A stretch of DNA of 64,000 bases, from assembly GCA_034770075.1 (NCBI GenBank), contig CM068378.1, positions 42,374,508-42,438,507 of the forward strand, read 5' to 3'. The notes below the pieces were generated by a model. It made no database searches, was not told the DNA's origin, and saw only the letters and a list, made by a program, of their open reading frames with translations. Each line of letters opens with the position of its first letter. Position 1 is the first letter of the stretch. This DNA comes from Aralia elata. Its lineage: Eukaryota; Streptophyta; Magnoliopsida; Apiales; Araliaceae. Both the position numbers and the translations under genes were made by a program. Positions 21,701 to 30,960 of the stretch are shown in pieces.

Positions 21701-24700
21701 AAGAAGACGAAAAAAATGAACGGATTATTACCTAAGAAGTTAGGAGGCAGCATATATATGGGAGTGACACATAAAATTGCGCAAGGAAATGCGATCTCTT
21801 CAAGAGTTTTGTCTGCCAATTCTTAAAGTTGATGAAGACATGAGTTGCTCGAAGATGGACATGACATAAAATGAACACGTTTAACTGACCCTCTAGGAGG
21901 AAAAAAGAAGACGAAAAAAATGAACGGATTATTACCTAAGAAGTTAGGAGGCAGCATATATATGGGAGTGACACATAAAATTGCGCAAGGAAATGCGATC
22001 TCTTCAAGAGTTTTGTCTGCAAATTCTTAAAGTTGATGAAGACATGAGTTGCTCGAAGATGGACATGACATAAAGTTGATGAAGACATGAGTTGCTCGAA
22101 GATGGACATGACATAAAATGAACACATTTAACTGACCCCCCTTTAGGAGGAAAAAGATGAACGGATTATTACCTAAGAAGTAAGGAGGCAGCATATATAG
22201 GGGAGTGACACATGGGTGTCTATATGTGTGCATGTGCATGCTTATAATGTTATGATTCCGCTGCTATTCCACAAGGTTCTAAAAGGCGCTAGGCGGGAGG
22301 CGGGCGGGCGGAGGGGGCCTAGCTCCTAGGGGGCCTAGGCGGGGCTTAGGCGGGGCCTAGGCTGGATTTTTATTTTAAGTCAATTTTAATATTTTATCTT
22401 ATATTTATCCAAACAAAACAATAATATAAAGCAAAACAATCTATAATAAAGATAATAAAGGCATTTGCTTAAAGTTCAAACACATATCCAGATTGCTAAT
22501 GTCAAAGTTCAAACACAAACATGTAATTGTTCAAAGTTTAAACACAAACAAATAATCAAAAATACAAACTAATAGTCCTCATCTCCATATCTCCATATCT
22601 CTCTATATCTCTAACTCTTCTTCTCCATATCCTCCAAGATAATGTCTCCATCGGACTCACACTCATACTCCTTCAAGATAATAACCCACGACATTATTTT
22701 GTAGCTTAGTTATTAAAATAAAAATAAAAATTAAAAAAAAAAAAAAAACAATTGAAGGTCTAATTTCTTCGCCTGGGCCACGCATAAAGGCTTAATTTCT
22801 CAACCTTGTTCGTCTAGGCCCCCCGTCTAGTCCTACATAATCTCCTAGAGGGATTTTTTTGCCGCCTTGGGTCTAGACGAGACGCCTAGGTGGCCTAGCG
22901 CCTAGGCGTGGCGGGAGGGGGGGGGCCTAGTGCCTAGGCGGGGCCTAGGCGGACCTAGGCGGGGATTTTTAGAACAGTGCTATTCCACCAATCCACCTTC
23001 ACTATCACAAGATAACTTTCATGTATCTTATTTCTGTTTCCAGACATTTTCTTTACTATTTGTTTTTGCATAATTCTTGCTTTGGTTTTTCTTCATATTA
23101 AGACATCTTCGTTCTATGTGAAACAAACACCATATCTCCAGTCTAGATTTATCAATTACTTGGGCACTGGCAAATTTTGCGCTGTGAGGCTTCTTTATGC
23201 TACAATATTTGGTTGGTAATGTGGGGATATGTTGATATTCCAAGCACATCTAAGAAACAAGAGTTGACCTCTTGGGCGTATAACTTTCAGGAGAGCTATT
23301 ACTCTCACTAATCTTTTGGTGGCTTCCACATGAGAGTTTAATTTGCCTGGTTTTCATTTGGATTTCTTGTTTTCTTTTTAGCAACATAAAACATATAATT
23401 TTCAGTAACTTTCCAAATTACAAATTTTAAGTTTAATATTGAGAAAAGAAAATCATTGAAAAAATAATGTCCAAGTGTGTCCTAGCTGTGACTTTTATTT
23501 CTGGATAGAGGGACCAACTGAAGACTACAAATATGAACTAAATACTAACACCGACAGAAAAGCAAAAGTATGGTATCTTGCATCCACTTTATTTGCTTTA
23601 GAAAATTTGTCATTAGAGCTTTCTTCCTGAAGCTAAAGATCATCCTAAACCCTTTGCCATTCTCCACGTAGATCTGAGGTGCCTCAGCTGTGACACCCCC
23701 AAATCCGAGTACCTTCAAACTCGGGTCCGGTGCTCCATGGTATTACTCCATCCATACATCTATTTATGCATTTCTCGCATTTCTTTTAGACATTAATGTA
23801 ATTACAACATTATTATAAAATGTCTTACTCTAATCCCAGATTCTAAGACCTTTACATAACTATCTCTAATAATATTACAACAATAATATAATATTACAAC
23901 ACAACATATGCATCTATATACTTTAGTTCCTCCGCATTAATATTTTTCCTCTCTTATCCACTTCTGACCTTTTAGGTTCTTCTCTGCTGACTGCAAAATT
24001 TTAGAATTTGCAAGAGTGAGCATTTAATTGCTCAGCAAGTAGTAAACAGTTGAATAACCAACATGATCAATTTATAGAATAAACTTTCTTTGAGGCCTTC
24101 AACAATTGAACAATAATTGTGAAACAATTCGAATGAATAGGAATAAAAGAGATTCCTTTCATTTAAATATTTTTGAAACGACATATTGAGCGGTCATAAA
24201 GACCTTAACTTTTCTCTTTCCTTCTCTAACTCTACATTTTAAACGGCCCTATGCGTTTGGGTTGACACCAACTTGTGTTTGGCACTTGAGTTGACACCAA
24301 CTTGTGTCTTGCGTTTAAATTGACACCAACTTGTGTCTTACGCTTGGGTTGACACCAACTTATGTCTTGTTCTCAAGTTGACACCAACTTTTGTCTTGCC
24401 GTACATTCCCGGGTTATTTATCTCAGGCTTAACATCAGAATCCTAACTACTTAATCTAGTTTGGATTAGCTCTACCTAGCGTCAATGAATTTTCAACAAT
24501 TCAATCTCAACATCTGTCTAGCCGAAACAAATAGCATAGACATTCTTAACACAATTCATGGATAAACAGAACTATAAAAAAAATATATCAACAGTTCAAT
24601 AATAGAACATTCGTTCTCAATAACACATGATTTCAGACATTGGCATATAAGCACAAATGAACAATTTAAAAATTCTCATAGCTCGAATACTTGCACAAAT

Positions 24701-27700
24701 ATATAAAATTTGCGAAAGTTAGAACTTGCACAATACAACATTTTGTACAAGATAAGAAACTTGTTTGGCTTAGGTAACTCTTCCTTGGTTACGCTAATAA
24801 ACCCTTCCAAATGTTTACCTACAACATCCATAAGGATTTGCTTAATTAAGTTACTCATCACCTCTTAATAATTCTCGTCAGTATTAATCGTAACTTAATT
24901 CGATAATTATTCTTTCGGCTTAAACCAACGTAAATGTCCCCTCACATCATTTTTATAATATTTTCATAAAAACATGTGATTAATCCTTTACTTAGACTCA
25001 TACGTCCCATGCCATCATATTTTAGCCGGTAGAAATTATATCAATAATTCCCTACTTCACTATAAATAATTGTTTTACCTCCTCGTAACTCCATTTTCTT
25101 CATTAAGCCTCCTTATCCATTTTATTTTATATTTTTTCTTTTGGCCCCACATACTTAAAAACATTCCACACGTAAAAATAATTTTATTAAAATTTTCAGC
25201 TTTATTAAGTATTTTTAAAAGGGCCATTTTAGTTCGTAACTTAGCAAAATTTGCTACATTGAACTTAATTCCAAAAATTACCAAATTTGGTCAGTATCTT
25301 ACTCATATGAAAGTATATTTTCAGTTAAAACTTCATAACCATCTGAGTTATAGAACTTAAGTTATAGTAGTTTTCGTCCAAAAAACCCTAATATTGAATT
25401 GGCTATATCTCACTCATCCAAAGTCGAAATACGTTCATTTTCGGACAGGAGCTTCGTTATACCATATAGTTTCATCATCCAAAAGGGCTTAATTTTTCTC
25501 ACTTGTTAAGTGGACGAAACTGTCCACGGAAATTTAGGGCAGAATACTTTTTTGGTTTTTGCAGTTTTTCCTACTTTAGTAGAAAAATCACTATAAATAA
25601 TTTACAAGGTATTTTTCCGAAATTCTTGTTAGAGTGTTTAGAGGACTCATATATCTATCTAAGGAAAATTGACCAAACTCAAAAATTCAAAATAGAATGA
25701 GAGTTATGGTCGTTCAAATTTCATGTTATGTTTTTAGGTTATGCAGTTTTTCAACTTTCATGTTCACTTAATGAACTTGCATGTTTTCTCAAATTTTCAG
25801 GCATTAGCCATCATAAACCAACATCATGCATCATAAACCTCCTTATATTTCAGGATCCACCAATCCTCCATCAAATACATCAAACTCCCACAACAACCAA
25901 GATTAAAACAACTTTAAACATAGATTTAGGGTTAGGGCTTTTACCTTTTCTTTGTGAATTTGCTTTCTTGATCTAAACTTGCTAGCTTTTCCTCTCCTTT
26001 TTCCTCCTTGAAACCATGGCTCTTCCTCTCTTTCCTCTTAAGCTCTCTCTTTTCTCTTGCTCTTTAGCTTTCTTAGTGAAATGAAGTGAAGTATTGTAAG
26101 TATACTTAGTCTTGGGTATTTATAGACCAATTGAAAGACTTACAAGTATCTCCCTCTTTCTTGGTCTTTATCTATGATCAACTCCCTCATCTTTTCTCAT
26201 CTCTCCTCATGGTCCCCTCATGCTTAACTAGGCTAATCTTCATCATCATTAATCATCCCATTACTTAAGCTAAAACAAAGACTTAGCTAGACAAAACAAG
26301 GGGACATGATCCACAATTTAGGGACATTTTCAACCAAGCTACCAAGAGTGGTTGCCTCCTATATAAGCCTAGCTTGACTCTTGGCCCTTCCCCACATGGG
26401 GGTGGGTGGATCCCTCACCGATTTTCCCTTTTTTTTTTCTTTTTGCTTCAATGTAGCATACTTGCTCCATAATTCACCCAACACTTTGACCACTCCTTTT
26501 GACTTTTACTTGGGCTAGGTTTTGGGCTCCTTGTAAGCATAGGACAAGGATTGTTAGGGCTTGTATTGGACTTATGTTTGGGCTACTTTAATTCTCTCTT
26601 GGACTCTCCTAATTGATATTGCACTTGGACTTGTCAAATAGATTAATTGTCTTGGCTCTTTAAATAGCTTACTTGCCTAATATATTTAGGCCATCTTACA
26701 TTGCCACACATGGCTAGCTTCCAATCTTTGTTAGTTAATAACATAAGTTTTAATTCACATAATCTTGATTAAATCATTTCTCTTGACTTTCCTTTTTGTT
26801 CCTTCGTTAGCTCAACTAATTAAATTAATTAGCCTTGTCTAACTATTAAACTCTCATCACTACATTGACTATTAAATATATATAATGTACATATATTCTA
26901 TGTTACTCGGACTCGGATGGAGTGTCTGGTTGGACACGGTATCCGACACGGGTACTTCTCAATTTTGCCAATTTTTTACACTAAAGTGAAGTATCTTGTC
27001 CAAGTGTCGGGTTCGGACACGGGTACTTTAGGGCAAAATGAAGAGTCCGAGTATCACTGCATATATTTATCAATTCACCACATTTACACAAATAATATCC
27101 ATAAAAACTTCATTTTATTAGATATATATTCATAAACTAATTACAAGGTTACACGATTTTCTCGGTTGTTACATCAGCGCTCATCGCAACCATTTTTAAT
27201 TCCTTTCCGTAATCCAAGTCATGAGGTCTCTTCTCCAAACAACTGATGGAGCTGCATACTTTCCTTCTATCATCACTCTGTTAGGATTGAGCTAGATCCT
27301 AATAATGTTTCAGACCAATAAAAGAAATAGAGTTCAGATTTAGAACTGGAGGGAGAGAGAATGGGGGTAGAAAAACGAATAACTTGAGGAAAGGGATAAG
27401 GGAGAGAAACTTATCTCAATATTAAATATTCATATTCCTACTGCTAGTAGAACCTTCTAGAAGCTACTACATTCTCCTATCCCGTTCTTATCTTAACAAT
27501 CTTGGCATGGGCCATGTGAGGTGCCACTGTCTAATAGGTACCAAAACGTTACAAAATAACATAACCATCAGCGATCTATCTCCATATCCTTGCAGCAACC
27601 TAGAATAAGGTTAACCAAGAAGCACCAACTAATGTTTTAGTTCCTTCCATTGAACTATGTCATCCTGGCATAGCTTGAGCCCGCTACCTCAGTCAAAGAC

Positions 27701-28468
27701 AACAAGTCTGCCACCTCCTTAAGTTCCCCCAAAAGTTCCGCCTTAAGACCCGTTGCCACGTTTATCTTTCCTTAAACTCTGAATCAGTAAGAAAGTCTAG
27801 CCTTCGGATCCACCGCAGTACTCAGAAGATTCGAAAGATACTCCTCAAGAGACACATCCCCACACAATATATCTGCCCAAAAACTACTCTTACCAATTGC
27901 CCATGTTGTGTACCTAAAGAACAAATCAAAGTCCACTACAACCACTGTTATAAGGCAAAAGGCGCACCTAAAAAACAAATTAAAGTCTACTAACAACCTT
28001 TGTTATTTAATGCAACCATTGATGATTTATTGAGTGTTTATAACCTGGTAGTGATGATTATCATGTCATCACTACGAAGTTAAACACTCAATAAGAAAAT
28101 TTTGCAAAAATTACTTGCATCCGTCTCCACCTCAGCTTTTCTCAAGTACAAAATCATGGACAGAAAGCAGTTCTGATGAACAGATTTTAGAAAGAAAGAC
28201 AATGACAAAAACCTGAATTATGGTACTCAAACTCGCACTATACACGCACACAAATAAGTTAATATAGGATTGAGGTTTTCGGCGAAGATGGGATCGCTTT
28301 AGTTTTCTCTTTTTCATTTTCTAATACGAATTTTCTTTTCGTTATTTGCTAAGTGCCTTGTGGTCTTAACGCTAATGCAATCATTTCACTTGGCAGGATG
28401 CTTTTCTCCCTCGAAACCCATCTTGGGATCGTCTTGTGTACAAGGAGGATACCAAATCAAACATGTGA
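9731..28468 (+). CDS. Minimal GNAT N-acetyltransferase (COG2388 type), two exons
   Basis: Exon 1 is 9731-9991 and exon 2 is 28397-28468, joined in phase 0 through CTCT|GTAAGC and TTGGCAG|GATG. The product is 110 residues. Exon 1 opens with MATTTVSGQPEIPKIIW and encodes the HTFVP strand (residues 48-52), the acetyl-CoA loop RGLGLASHL (56-64) and IPSCSYVS with Cys83. Exon 2 adds DAFLPRNPSWDRL and the stop. This covers the whole family: the Arabidopsis homologues At1g77540 and At1g21770 are about the same length. At1g77540 is described as a minimal single-domain acetyltransferase; its in vivo substrate is unclear to me. The start is the first ATG, and similarity to the family begins within 15 residues of it. 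The intron is 18,405 bp and full of transposable elements. The reading frame is intact; expression cannot be judged from sequence. Confidence 0.9.
9992..10608 (+). repeat. Donor-proximal tandem array with repeated splice-donor-like sites
   Basis: The start of the intron is made of about four diverged units of 145-178 bp. Each begins with a copy of the exon/intron junction: CTGTAAGCTCTTCTTCTC at the true donor (9992), CTGTAAGGTCTTCTTCTC (GT at 10170), CTGTAAGCTCTTCTTCTC (GT at 10345) and CTATAAGCTCTTCTTCTC (near 10490, GT lost). Units also share a TATGTGAT..TTTCTTTGTGG block and a 'TTGGGTCTTGCTA' block. A CCCA/CA microsatellite (about 10515-10548) lies in the last unit. Confidence 0.75.
10553..10608. 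repeat. 56-bp direct repeat flanking the Tat element, left copy
   Basis: Differs from 20648-20703 by a single base (A/G). It begins ATGTATGTGATTTG and ends GAGATCGCTAATT. It is far longer than a normal 5-bp integrase duplication. Confidence 0.85.
10619..11083 (+). repeat. Tat 5' LTR, missing about 31 bp of its left end
   Basis: Matches 20179-20644 from TTCGGGGGG to GTTAACA. The first about 31 bp of the 3' LTR (20148-20178) have no counterpart here; instead a 10-bp filler (10609-10618) joins it to the 56-bp repeat. Confidence 0.85.
11085..11100 (+). other. Tat primer-binding site
   Basis: TTGGCGTTAGAAGGAGG directly follows the 5' LTR. It fits the TTGGCGCxxx type of primer-binding site used by plant Tat/Athila elements and differs from the initiator-tRNA-Met site of the chromoviruses in this window. 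Confidence 0.6.
11226..12966 (+). pseudogene. Tat gag remnant
   Basis: Broken frames read as one gag: a basic N-terminus (11226-11471, stop), 11493-11693, 11615-11797, then the capsid-like block 11934-12134 (MRYYEHSDAARCQMF and LKKGAGLWMTSLPPNSI, a retrotransposon-gag fold signature). These are followed by 12247-12621 and 12625-12966. The last part holds a CxxHxxxxHxTxxC motif (CQYHQNTRHSTEACW), the usual Tat zinc-knuckle-like element. Stops at 11469, 11795, 12132 and 12619 and at least one frameshift make it non-functional. Confidence 0.8.
12989..13701 (+). pseudogene. Tat protease and linker remnant
   Basis: An aspartic protease is seen in MIDNGSPVDILYSHAYQRM, where the active-site triad reads DNGS. 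The later AYNAILGRTTL block is typical of the protease C-terminal part. A stop at 13202 and a frame change separate 12989-13204 from 13231-13701. The region up to the RT (VAIHRLIVDPA) is in frame and ends with a stop. Confidence 0.75.
13702..14832 (+). pseudogene. Tat reverse transcriptase-RNase H remnant
   Basis: RT begins upstream of 13777 (QKIIDDEITKLLAADVI). Motifs include WRVCIDYTDLNKAC, the catalytic VYVDDMIVKS (about residue 129 of the frame 13777-14385, YVDD intact), the thumb segment GIEANLEKIKAI and the connection block. A frameshift near 13975 garbles the palm between YxDLN and the SFGLINSGATYQ block. Stop codons lie at 14383 and 14830. RNase H is seen at 14600-14800 (LYLAASSLAIGAVLTRE, ASQKLWHYFQG). 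The frame then collapses before the MITE. Confidence 0.85.
14964..15471. mobile_element. hAT-like MITE nested in Tat pol
   Basis: The ends TAGGGGTGAGTATTCGG and GCTCAGCCCTA form a short TIR. They are flanked by TAGGTTAG (14956-14963) and GAGGTTAG (15472-15479), an 8-bp duplication with one mismatch, as hAT elements make. Subterminal repeats of TTCGGTTAT / AACCGAATA are dense at both ends. At 508 bp it is AT-rich with no ORF. Removing it restores continuity of the pol region (DILVIDRL then DCWLTPYLDYLSE). Confidence 0.8.
15480..16250 (+). pseudogene. Tat integrase remnant
   Basis: The zinc-binding part spans 15671-15810 (VHKSICEDHMGAKAL and KCVKCQ, an HHCC set). The catalytic core begins with GVDILGPLPKAKSRL, containing the first Asp, and IVSDNKRQF, containing the second. 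The Glu of the DDE triad is not in frame: after 16141 there is a frameshift, though the SNGQVEVTNR-like sequence is partly readable near 16135-16170. Stops lie at 15664, 15875 and 16139. The end of pol runs into degenerate sequence at about 16250-16390. Confidence 0.8.
16389..18534 (-). pseudogene. Antisense ORF of the Tat element (Transposase_28-like)
   Basis: A minus-strand coding block lies between integrase and the 3' LTR. From its start (18534) it reads a low-complexity Ser/Thr/Pro N-terminus (MSGEHTTKPVSPANQT), then SERLLPHLRSQYQIPDQYEL up to a stop at 18091. A further frame (18024-17797) carries FPLHDFILSFLCFVGIGFAQ, and another (17781-17548) carries GWHSYRVFIKGPDTHLFPNW. A charged Ala/Pro segment (17352-17137) and a coiled-coil-like tail (16616-16389) follow. 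This is the layout of the 'putative gypsy type transposon' family (Pfam Transposase_28), known as an extra antisense ORF in Tat elements. Introns or frameshifts separate the pieces. Function unknown. Confidence 0.7.
18761..20032. repeat. Solo LTR (1,272 bp) nested in Tat element
   Basis: Starts TGTTGTCGATTTT, ends CCCACTCATCA, and has perfect 5-bp target duplications CTTAC at 18756-18760 and 20033-20037. It contains the block GCGCAAGTGTACGCGATCAA followed by TCGAACCCACAAGG, a sequence common in plant LTR families. No internal domain or second LTR is present, so it is a solo LTR left by LTR-LTR recombination, or a short terminal-repeat element. Orientation was not decided. Confidence 0.8.
20127..20147 (+). 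other. Tat polypurine tract with G-run
   Basis: GAATG followed by a run of 13 G and AGCAA lies immediately 5' of the 3' LTR (TGTTGG at 20148). Confidence 0.75.
20148..20644 (+). repeat. Tat 3' LTR (497 bp)
   Basis: TGTTGGAGTG to GGCGTTAACA, complete. Homologous to 10619-11083. A likely TATA box reads CTATAAATACAGCC near 20412. Confidence 0.85.
20648..20703. repeat. 56-bp direct repeat flanking the Tat element, right copy
   Basis: Begins three bases after the 3' LTR end. It equals 10553-10608 except for one base. After it, normal intron sequence resumes. Confidence 0.85.
20704..21564. other. Acetyltransferase intron segment
   Basis: No gene is seen. A short tandem duplication of about 65 bp (about 21203-21335) shares CTTAACTTGG and GTTTCTGGAGCTAGTGAAA. 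Confidence 0.6.
21565..22210. repeat. Three tandem copies of a 204-bp unit
   Basis: Copies start at 21565, 21770 and 21974, each with CATAAAATTG(T/C)GCAAGG. The first two are nearly identical. The third has an extra internal copy of a 43-bp piece (GTTGATGAAGACATGAGTTG and on) and lacks part of the purine run. Small frames on the minus strand recur only because the DNA repeats. Confidence 0.9.
22273..22977. mobile_element. 705-bp element with CCTAGGCG-rich ends and 11-bp TSD
   Basis: Flanked by TGCTATTCCAC at 22262-22272 and 22978-22988, identical over 11 bp. Both ends have a G-rich array of GGCCTAGGCGG-like motifs in mirrored arrangement. The extreme ends share (A)GGTTCTAAAA and its complement TTTTTAGAACA. 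The centre is AT-rich with an A-run near 22735. There is no ORF. An 11-bp duplication best fits a Mutator-like non-autonomous element, but the superfamily is not proven. Confidence 0.75.
22989..23688. other. Acetyltransferase intron segment left of the solo LTR
   Basis: No gene is supported on the plus strand. On the minus strand, 23688 back to about 23590 continues an open frame that also runs through 27179-27290 across the solo LTR (see findings). Confidence 0.5.
24258..24408. repeat. Five-copy 30-bp minisatellite in the solo LTR
   Basis: The unit is TTGACACCAACTTGTGTCTTG plus a variable nine bases, repeated five times with a few changes. It is not seen in the related E1 LTR. Confidence 0.85.
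26905..27052. mobile_element. Short inverted-repeat element (ACTCGGACTC ends)
   Basis: A 10-bp perfect terminal inverted repeat, ACTCGGACTC / GAGTCCGAGT. Internal repeats of CGGACACGGGTACTT occur twice. At 148 bp it is nested in the solo LTR. A degenerate partial relative lies at 34509-34577. Confidence 0.65.
27179..28396. other. Last part of the acetyltransferase intron
   Basis: The segment from about 27288 (TGTTAGGATTGAGC) to about 27760 reads like a degenerate LTR-retroelement piece, including a GGAGGGAGAGAGAATGGGGG stretch. A 55-bp tandem duplication lies near 27911-28015, and a strong stem-loop at 28027-28094. The intron ends in CACTTGGCAG at 28396. Confidence 0.4.
28027..28094. repeat. 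68-nt stem-loop (palindromic)
   Basis: Outer arms TTATTGAGTGTTTA (28027-28040) and TAAACACTCAATAA (28081-28094) are perfect 14-bp complements. Inner arms GTAGTGATGA (28048-28057) and TCATCACTAC (28066-28075) are perfect 10-bp complements, with an 8-nt loop and small bulges. It could be a tiny foldback element or a hairpin in the pre-mRNA. Confidence 0.75.
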
Positions 28469-29529
28469 AGGTATGAGCATCTTGTGAGCTTTCTGCCATA
28501 TCTCTATGAAAATAATAGTTGAGTTTCTCTCACTTGAACATGATTGAGTTTCTCTCGCTTGAACATGATTGTATGGATATATTTGTCAATCTAGGACAGG
28601 AACATGATACTATGGTTATTATTGTGGTTTTTCACTTGCCTCTCGATTGTTATAAAAAAAAGGTGTTTTCTTTGTTCGTTTGGAATTATTGTTATGCTTG
28701 CAAATGTACTCCTATACAAGTTTTTTCTTTTCTACAATTAAGCATATCAATAGATATCTTATTTCATAGATTGAGATTCATATACCATTTTGTGTGCCAG
28801 ATATTCGAGATTCATAATGTATTTGTTAAATCTTTTTAATGTTAGCGCTTTGGAACTCTCCAAATGCCTGTCCTTTATCTCGTAATGCAGATCTTCTGTA
28901 AAGCTTTAGTTTGCTGGTGGCATTCTTGTGGATAATTTGGTGGAGCATTGAATTGTACTTGTGATTCTGTAGAATGGAAAATTGCGGTGGTGGGTAGTTG
29001 GGTGAAGCTTAGAAATAAGTCAGGTATTATAATATAGGAGTCGCTGTATATAAGGGGATTAACTTACTGGTTCTTTTATCAATCCCAGATTTGGCTATGG
29101 ATGCGTCTAGTAGTCGAGCTATTATGGCTCCACACACTATCAGATAGTTATTTCTCTCATTGTTTTACACGTTTTCGTTTGTGTTTGTGTACTACTGCCC
29201 GCTTGTTAATTTCTCATCTTTAAAGGGTCACTCTTATGCATTTCTGATTTCATAAAATTAAGAAATTTACAATATAATTTACTCAAAACCAACATTTAGT
29301 TTCATCATTAAAGAAAAAACTTTTCAAAAAGAGAAACTTTTTGAAGTCTATCTGTTACATTGTCAAATTTTAAATTGGTGTTAACTCATTTAATTTAAAT
29401 AAATATAATTACTGGCATTATAAATAATTTTTAAAAATATTAAATAGCGAATTTGTTGTTTTCAAAATTTAAGTAGAATCACGTTAATTATAAATTCTAA
29501 AATTCCCTCCTTCCTTCCTTCCTTCCTTA
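28469..29529. other. Acetyltransferase 3' flank
   Basis: Probably includes the 3' UTR. No further ORF or element was recognised. A CTTC microsatellite lies at about 29508-29528. Confidence 0.5.
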
Positions 29530-29533
29530 CTTG

Positions 29534-29755
29534 TACCCTTGACATGAAAAGTGAAGACAAGTGAAGTCAAAAGTCGGGTTTTTCTTTACGCTTATACAAT
29601 TATACGCTTGACATGAAAAAGTAGAGGCAAGCAGAGTCAAAGGTTAAACTTCTCTTTGCAGTTATACGCTAGACATGAAAAGTCAAATGTTGAACTACTC
29701 TTTGCACTTGTACGCTAGACATGAAAAGCAGAAGCGAGCAAAGTAAATGGCTGAG
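29534..29755. repeat. Four-copy tandem repeat of about 60 bp
   Basis: Units share (G/A)GACATGAAAAG followed by CTCTTTGCACTTGTACGCT-like sequence, diverged from one another. Confidence 0.7.
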
Positions 29756-30534
29756 CCTCAATCAACAAATAGGAACAACCATGCTAATTCGAGCATAGCA
29801 ACTAAAAGCCCACTTTACCTTAGACTTGGGTTTTTTAGGAGAGCCATGTGCATTTTTGCTCTTGAACTCTTGATTGCCTTGTGCCTTTAGATGAAGTATA
29901 GGTGGTCGACTCTTTCTCTAACTTTTTTAGGAGTTTATTATTTTAATTTTAATTAATAAAATAATAACAAAGTTAAAATCTTTTGGATACGCAAATATTT
30001 AATATATTCAAGGGTATGTGATTCAGGATCCAAGCTGACCTTGGTCCTATTTTTGGCCAGCTGATCTAACACCATTTATCTGAAAAATGAGCGGCTACAA
30101 TTAAAAGGCAACTTAAAGTATCCGCAAGTAATTCTTTTGGATGTCGCAACTTTTTTCTTGCGTATAATTTAAACATGTGAAATTACATCTTAGTCCCCAC
30201 TTTTGACGATACGACCAATGTTGACTTATCAGGAGGAAATTGTTGCATATAACTTTGCCAGAATACTTACTGCAAACTATCCGCAACAGTTTCTTGCGGA
30301 TAGCTTATGCGGAGTATAAAAGTTGCACACGCAAACATTTGAGGTTTTTTTTGAACACCCTAGCCGCTACCTTCTCTCCTCTGGCGATTTCACCATTTCC
30401 ATCTTGTAAATCTTGAAGTAAACCATTAGTTTTGCAATATACTTATTTTTTTTTTTGCAGGGAATATATAGAGTTATATTGGAGCATTTCTTTTCATAAA
30501 TCTTCTTGTTAATGTTATTTTTTGTTTGATAGGC
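29756..30534. other. Intergenic DNA with an inverted repeat
   Basis: No gene is seen. CTATCCGCAA (30277-30286) and TTGCGGATAG (30294-30303) form a perfect 10-bp hairpin. Further partial TCCGCAA/TTGCGGA words occur between 30120 and 30310. Confidence 0.5.
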
Positions 30535-30554
30535 GATTGAGTTGGGTTTTTTTC

Positions 30555-30960
30555 AAAAGAAGGGTACCTAGATCAGCTAGAGTACCACTGATCGATTTTG
30601 ACACAATTGAATACCAAATGCTTGATAGCGTTATATGCCAGTTTGATACTTTGAATACATGTAGGTAATACCTAAAACATCAGAGAACATGGTGGCCTTA
30701 AGAGTCTAGAAACAACACAAATATGATGTTTTAATTACCAACGATTGAGGGGTTCATATATTGCTATTTGGGATTCAAACCAACAAGATTTGCTAGCTTG
30801 TGTGGTTGATGCGTTAGAAGTGATTAATTCTATTGAATTCTACATGAATTGGTATAAGAAAATAACCCCTAGGCATATACATAGACCTCGTATGGACAGT
30901 GATGAAAAAATACGCACCACGAGCCTTCTTCAATCATATAGCAACTATAAATCTTGTAAG
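30555..30960 (+). pseudogene. Plant mobile domain (MAIN-like) fragment
   Basis: The frame from about 30555 reads VPLIDFDTIEYQMLDSV and CQFDTL. After a stop and frame change, 30745-30960 reads GSYIAIWDSNQQDLL and FYMNWYKKITPRHI. These match the VPLICFxIVExHxPDRVxRQFG and YIxxWDxR...YxxWYRxITRRxI blocks of the plant mobile domain (MAIN/MAIL-like proteins, also carried by some transposons). There is no N-terminus and no complete domain. Whether it was captured by a transposon or is a broken local gene cannot be told. Confidence 0.5.

Larger units (their letters stand above)
23689..27173 (-). repeat. Ty3/gypsy solo LTR (3,485 bp) with 5-bp TSD
   Basis: On the minus strand it starts TGTAACAACCGAGAAAATCG (right end) and finishes in GGATTTGGGGGTGTCACA (left end). 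TCAGC flanks both ends (23684-23688 and 27174-27178). It belongs to the same broad family as the LTRs at 4247-7647 and 54256: same termini, same conserved middle block, TATA box at 26117-26124. It holds a five-copy 30-bp minisatellite (about 24258-24408) and a nested short inverted-repeat element (26905-27052). No internal sequence remains. Confidence 0.9.

Noticed and set aside
21619..22239. Repeated small minus-strand frames
   Set aside because: They arise from the 204-bp tandem repeat; no independent evidence of coding.
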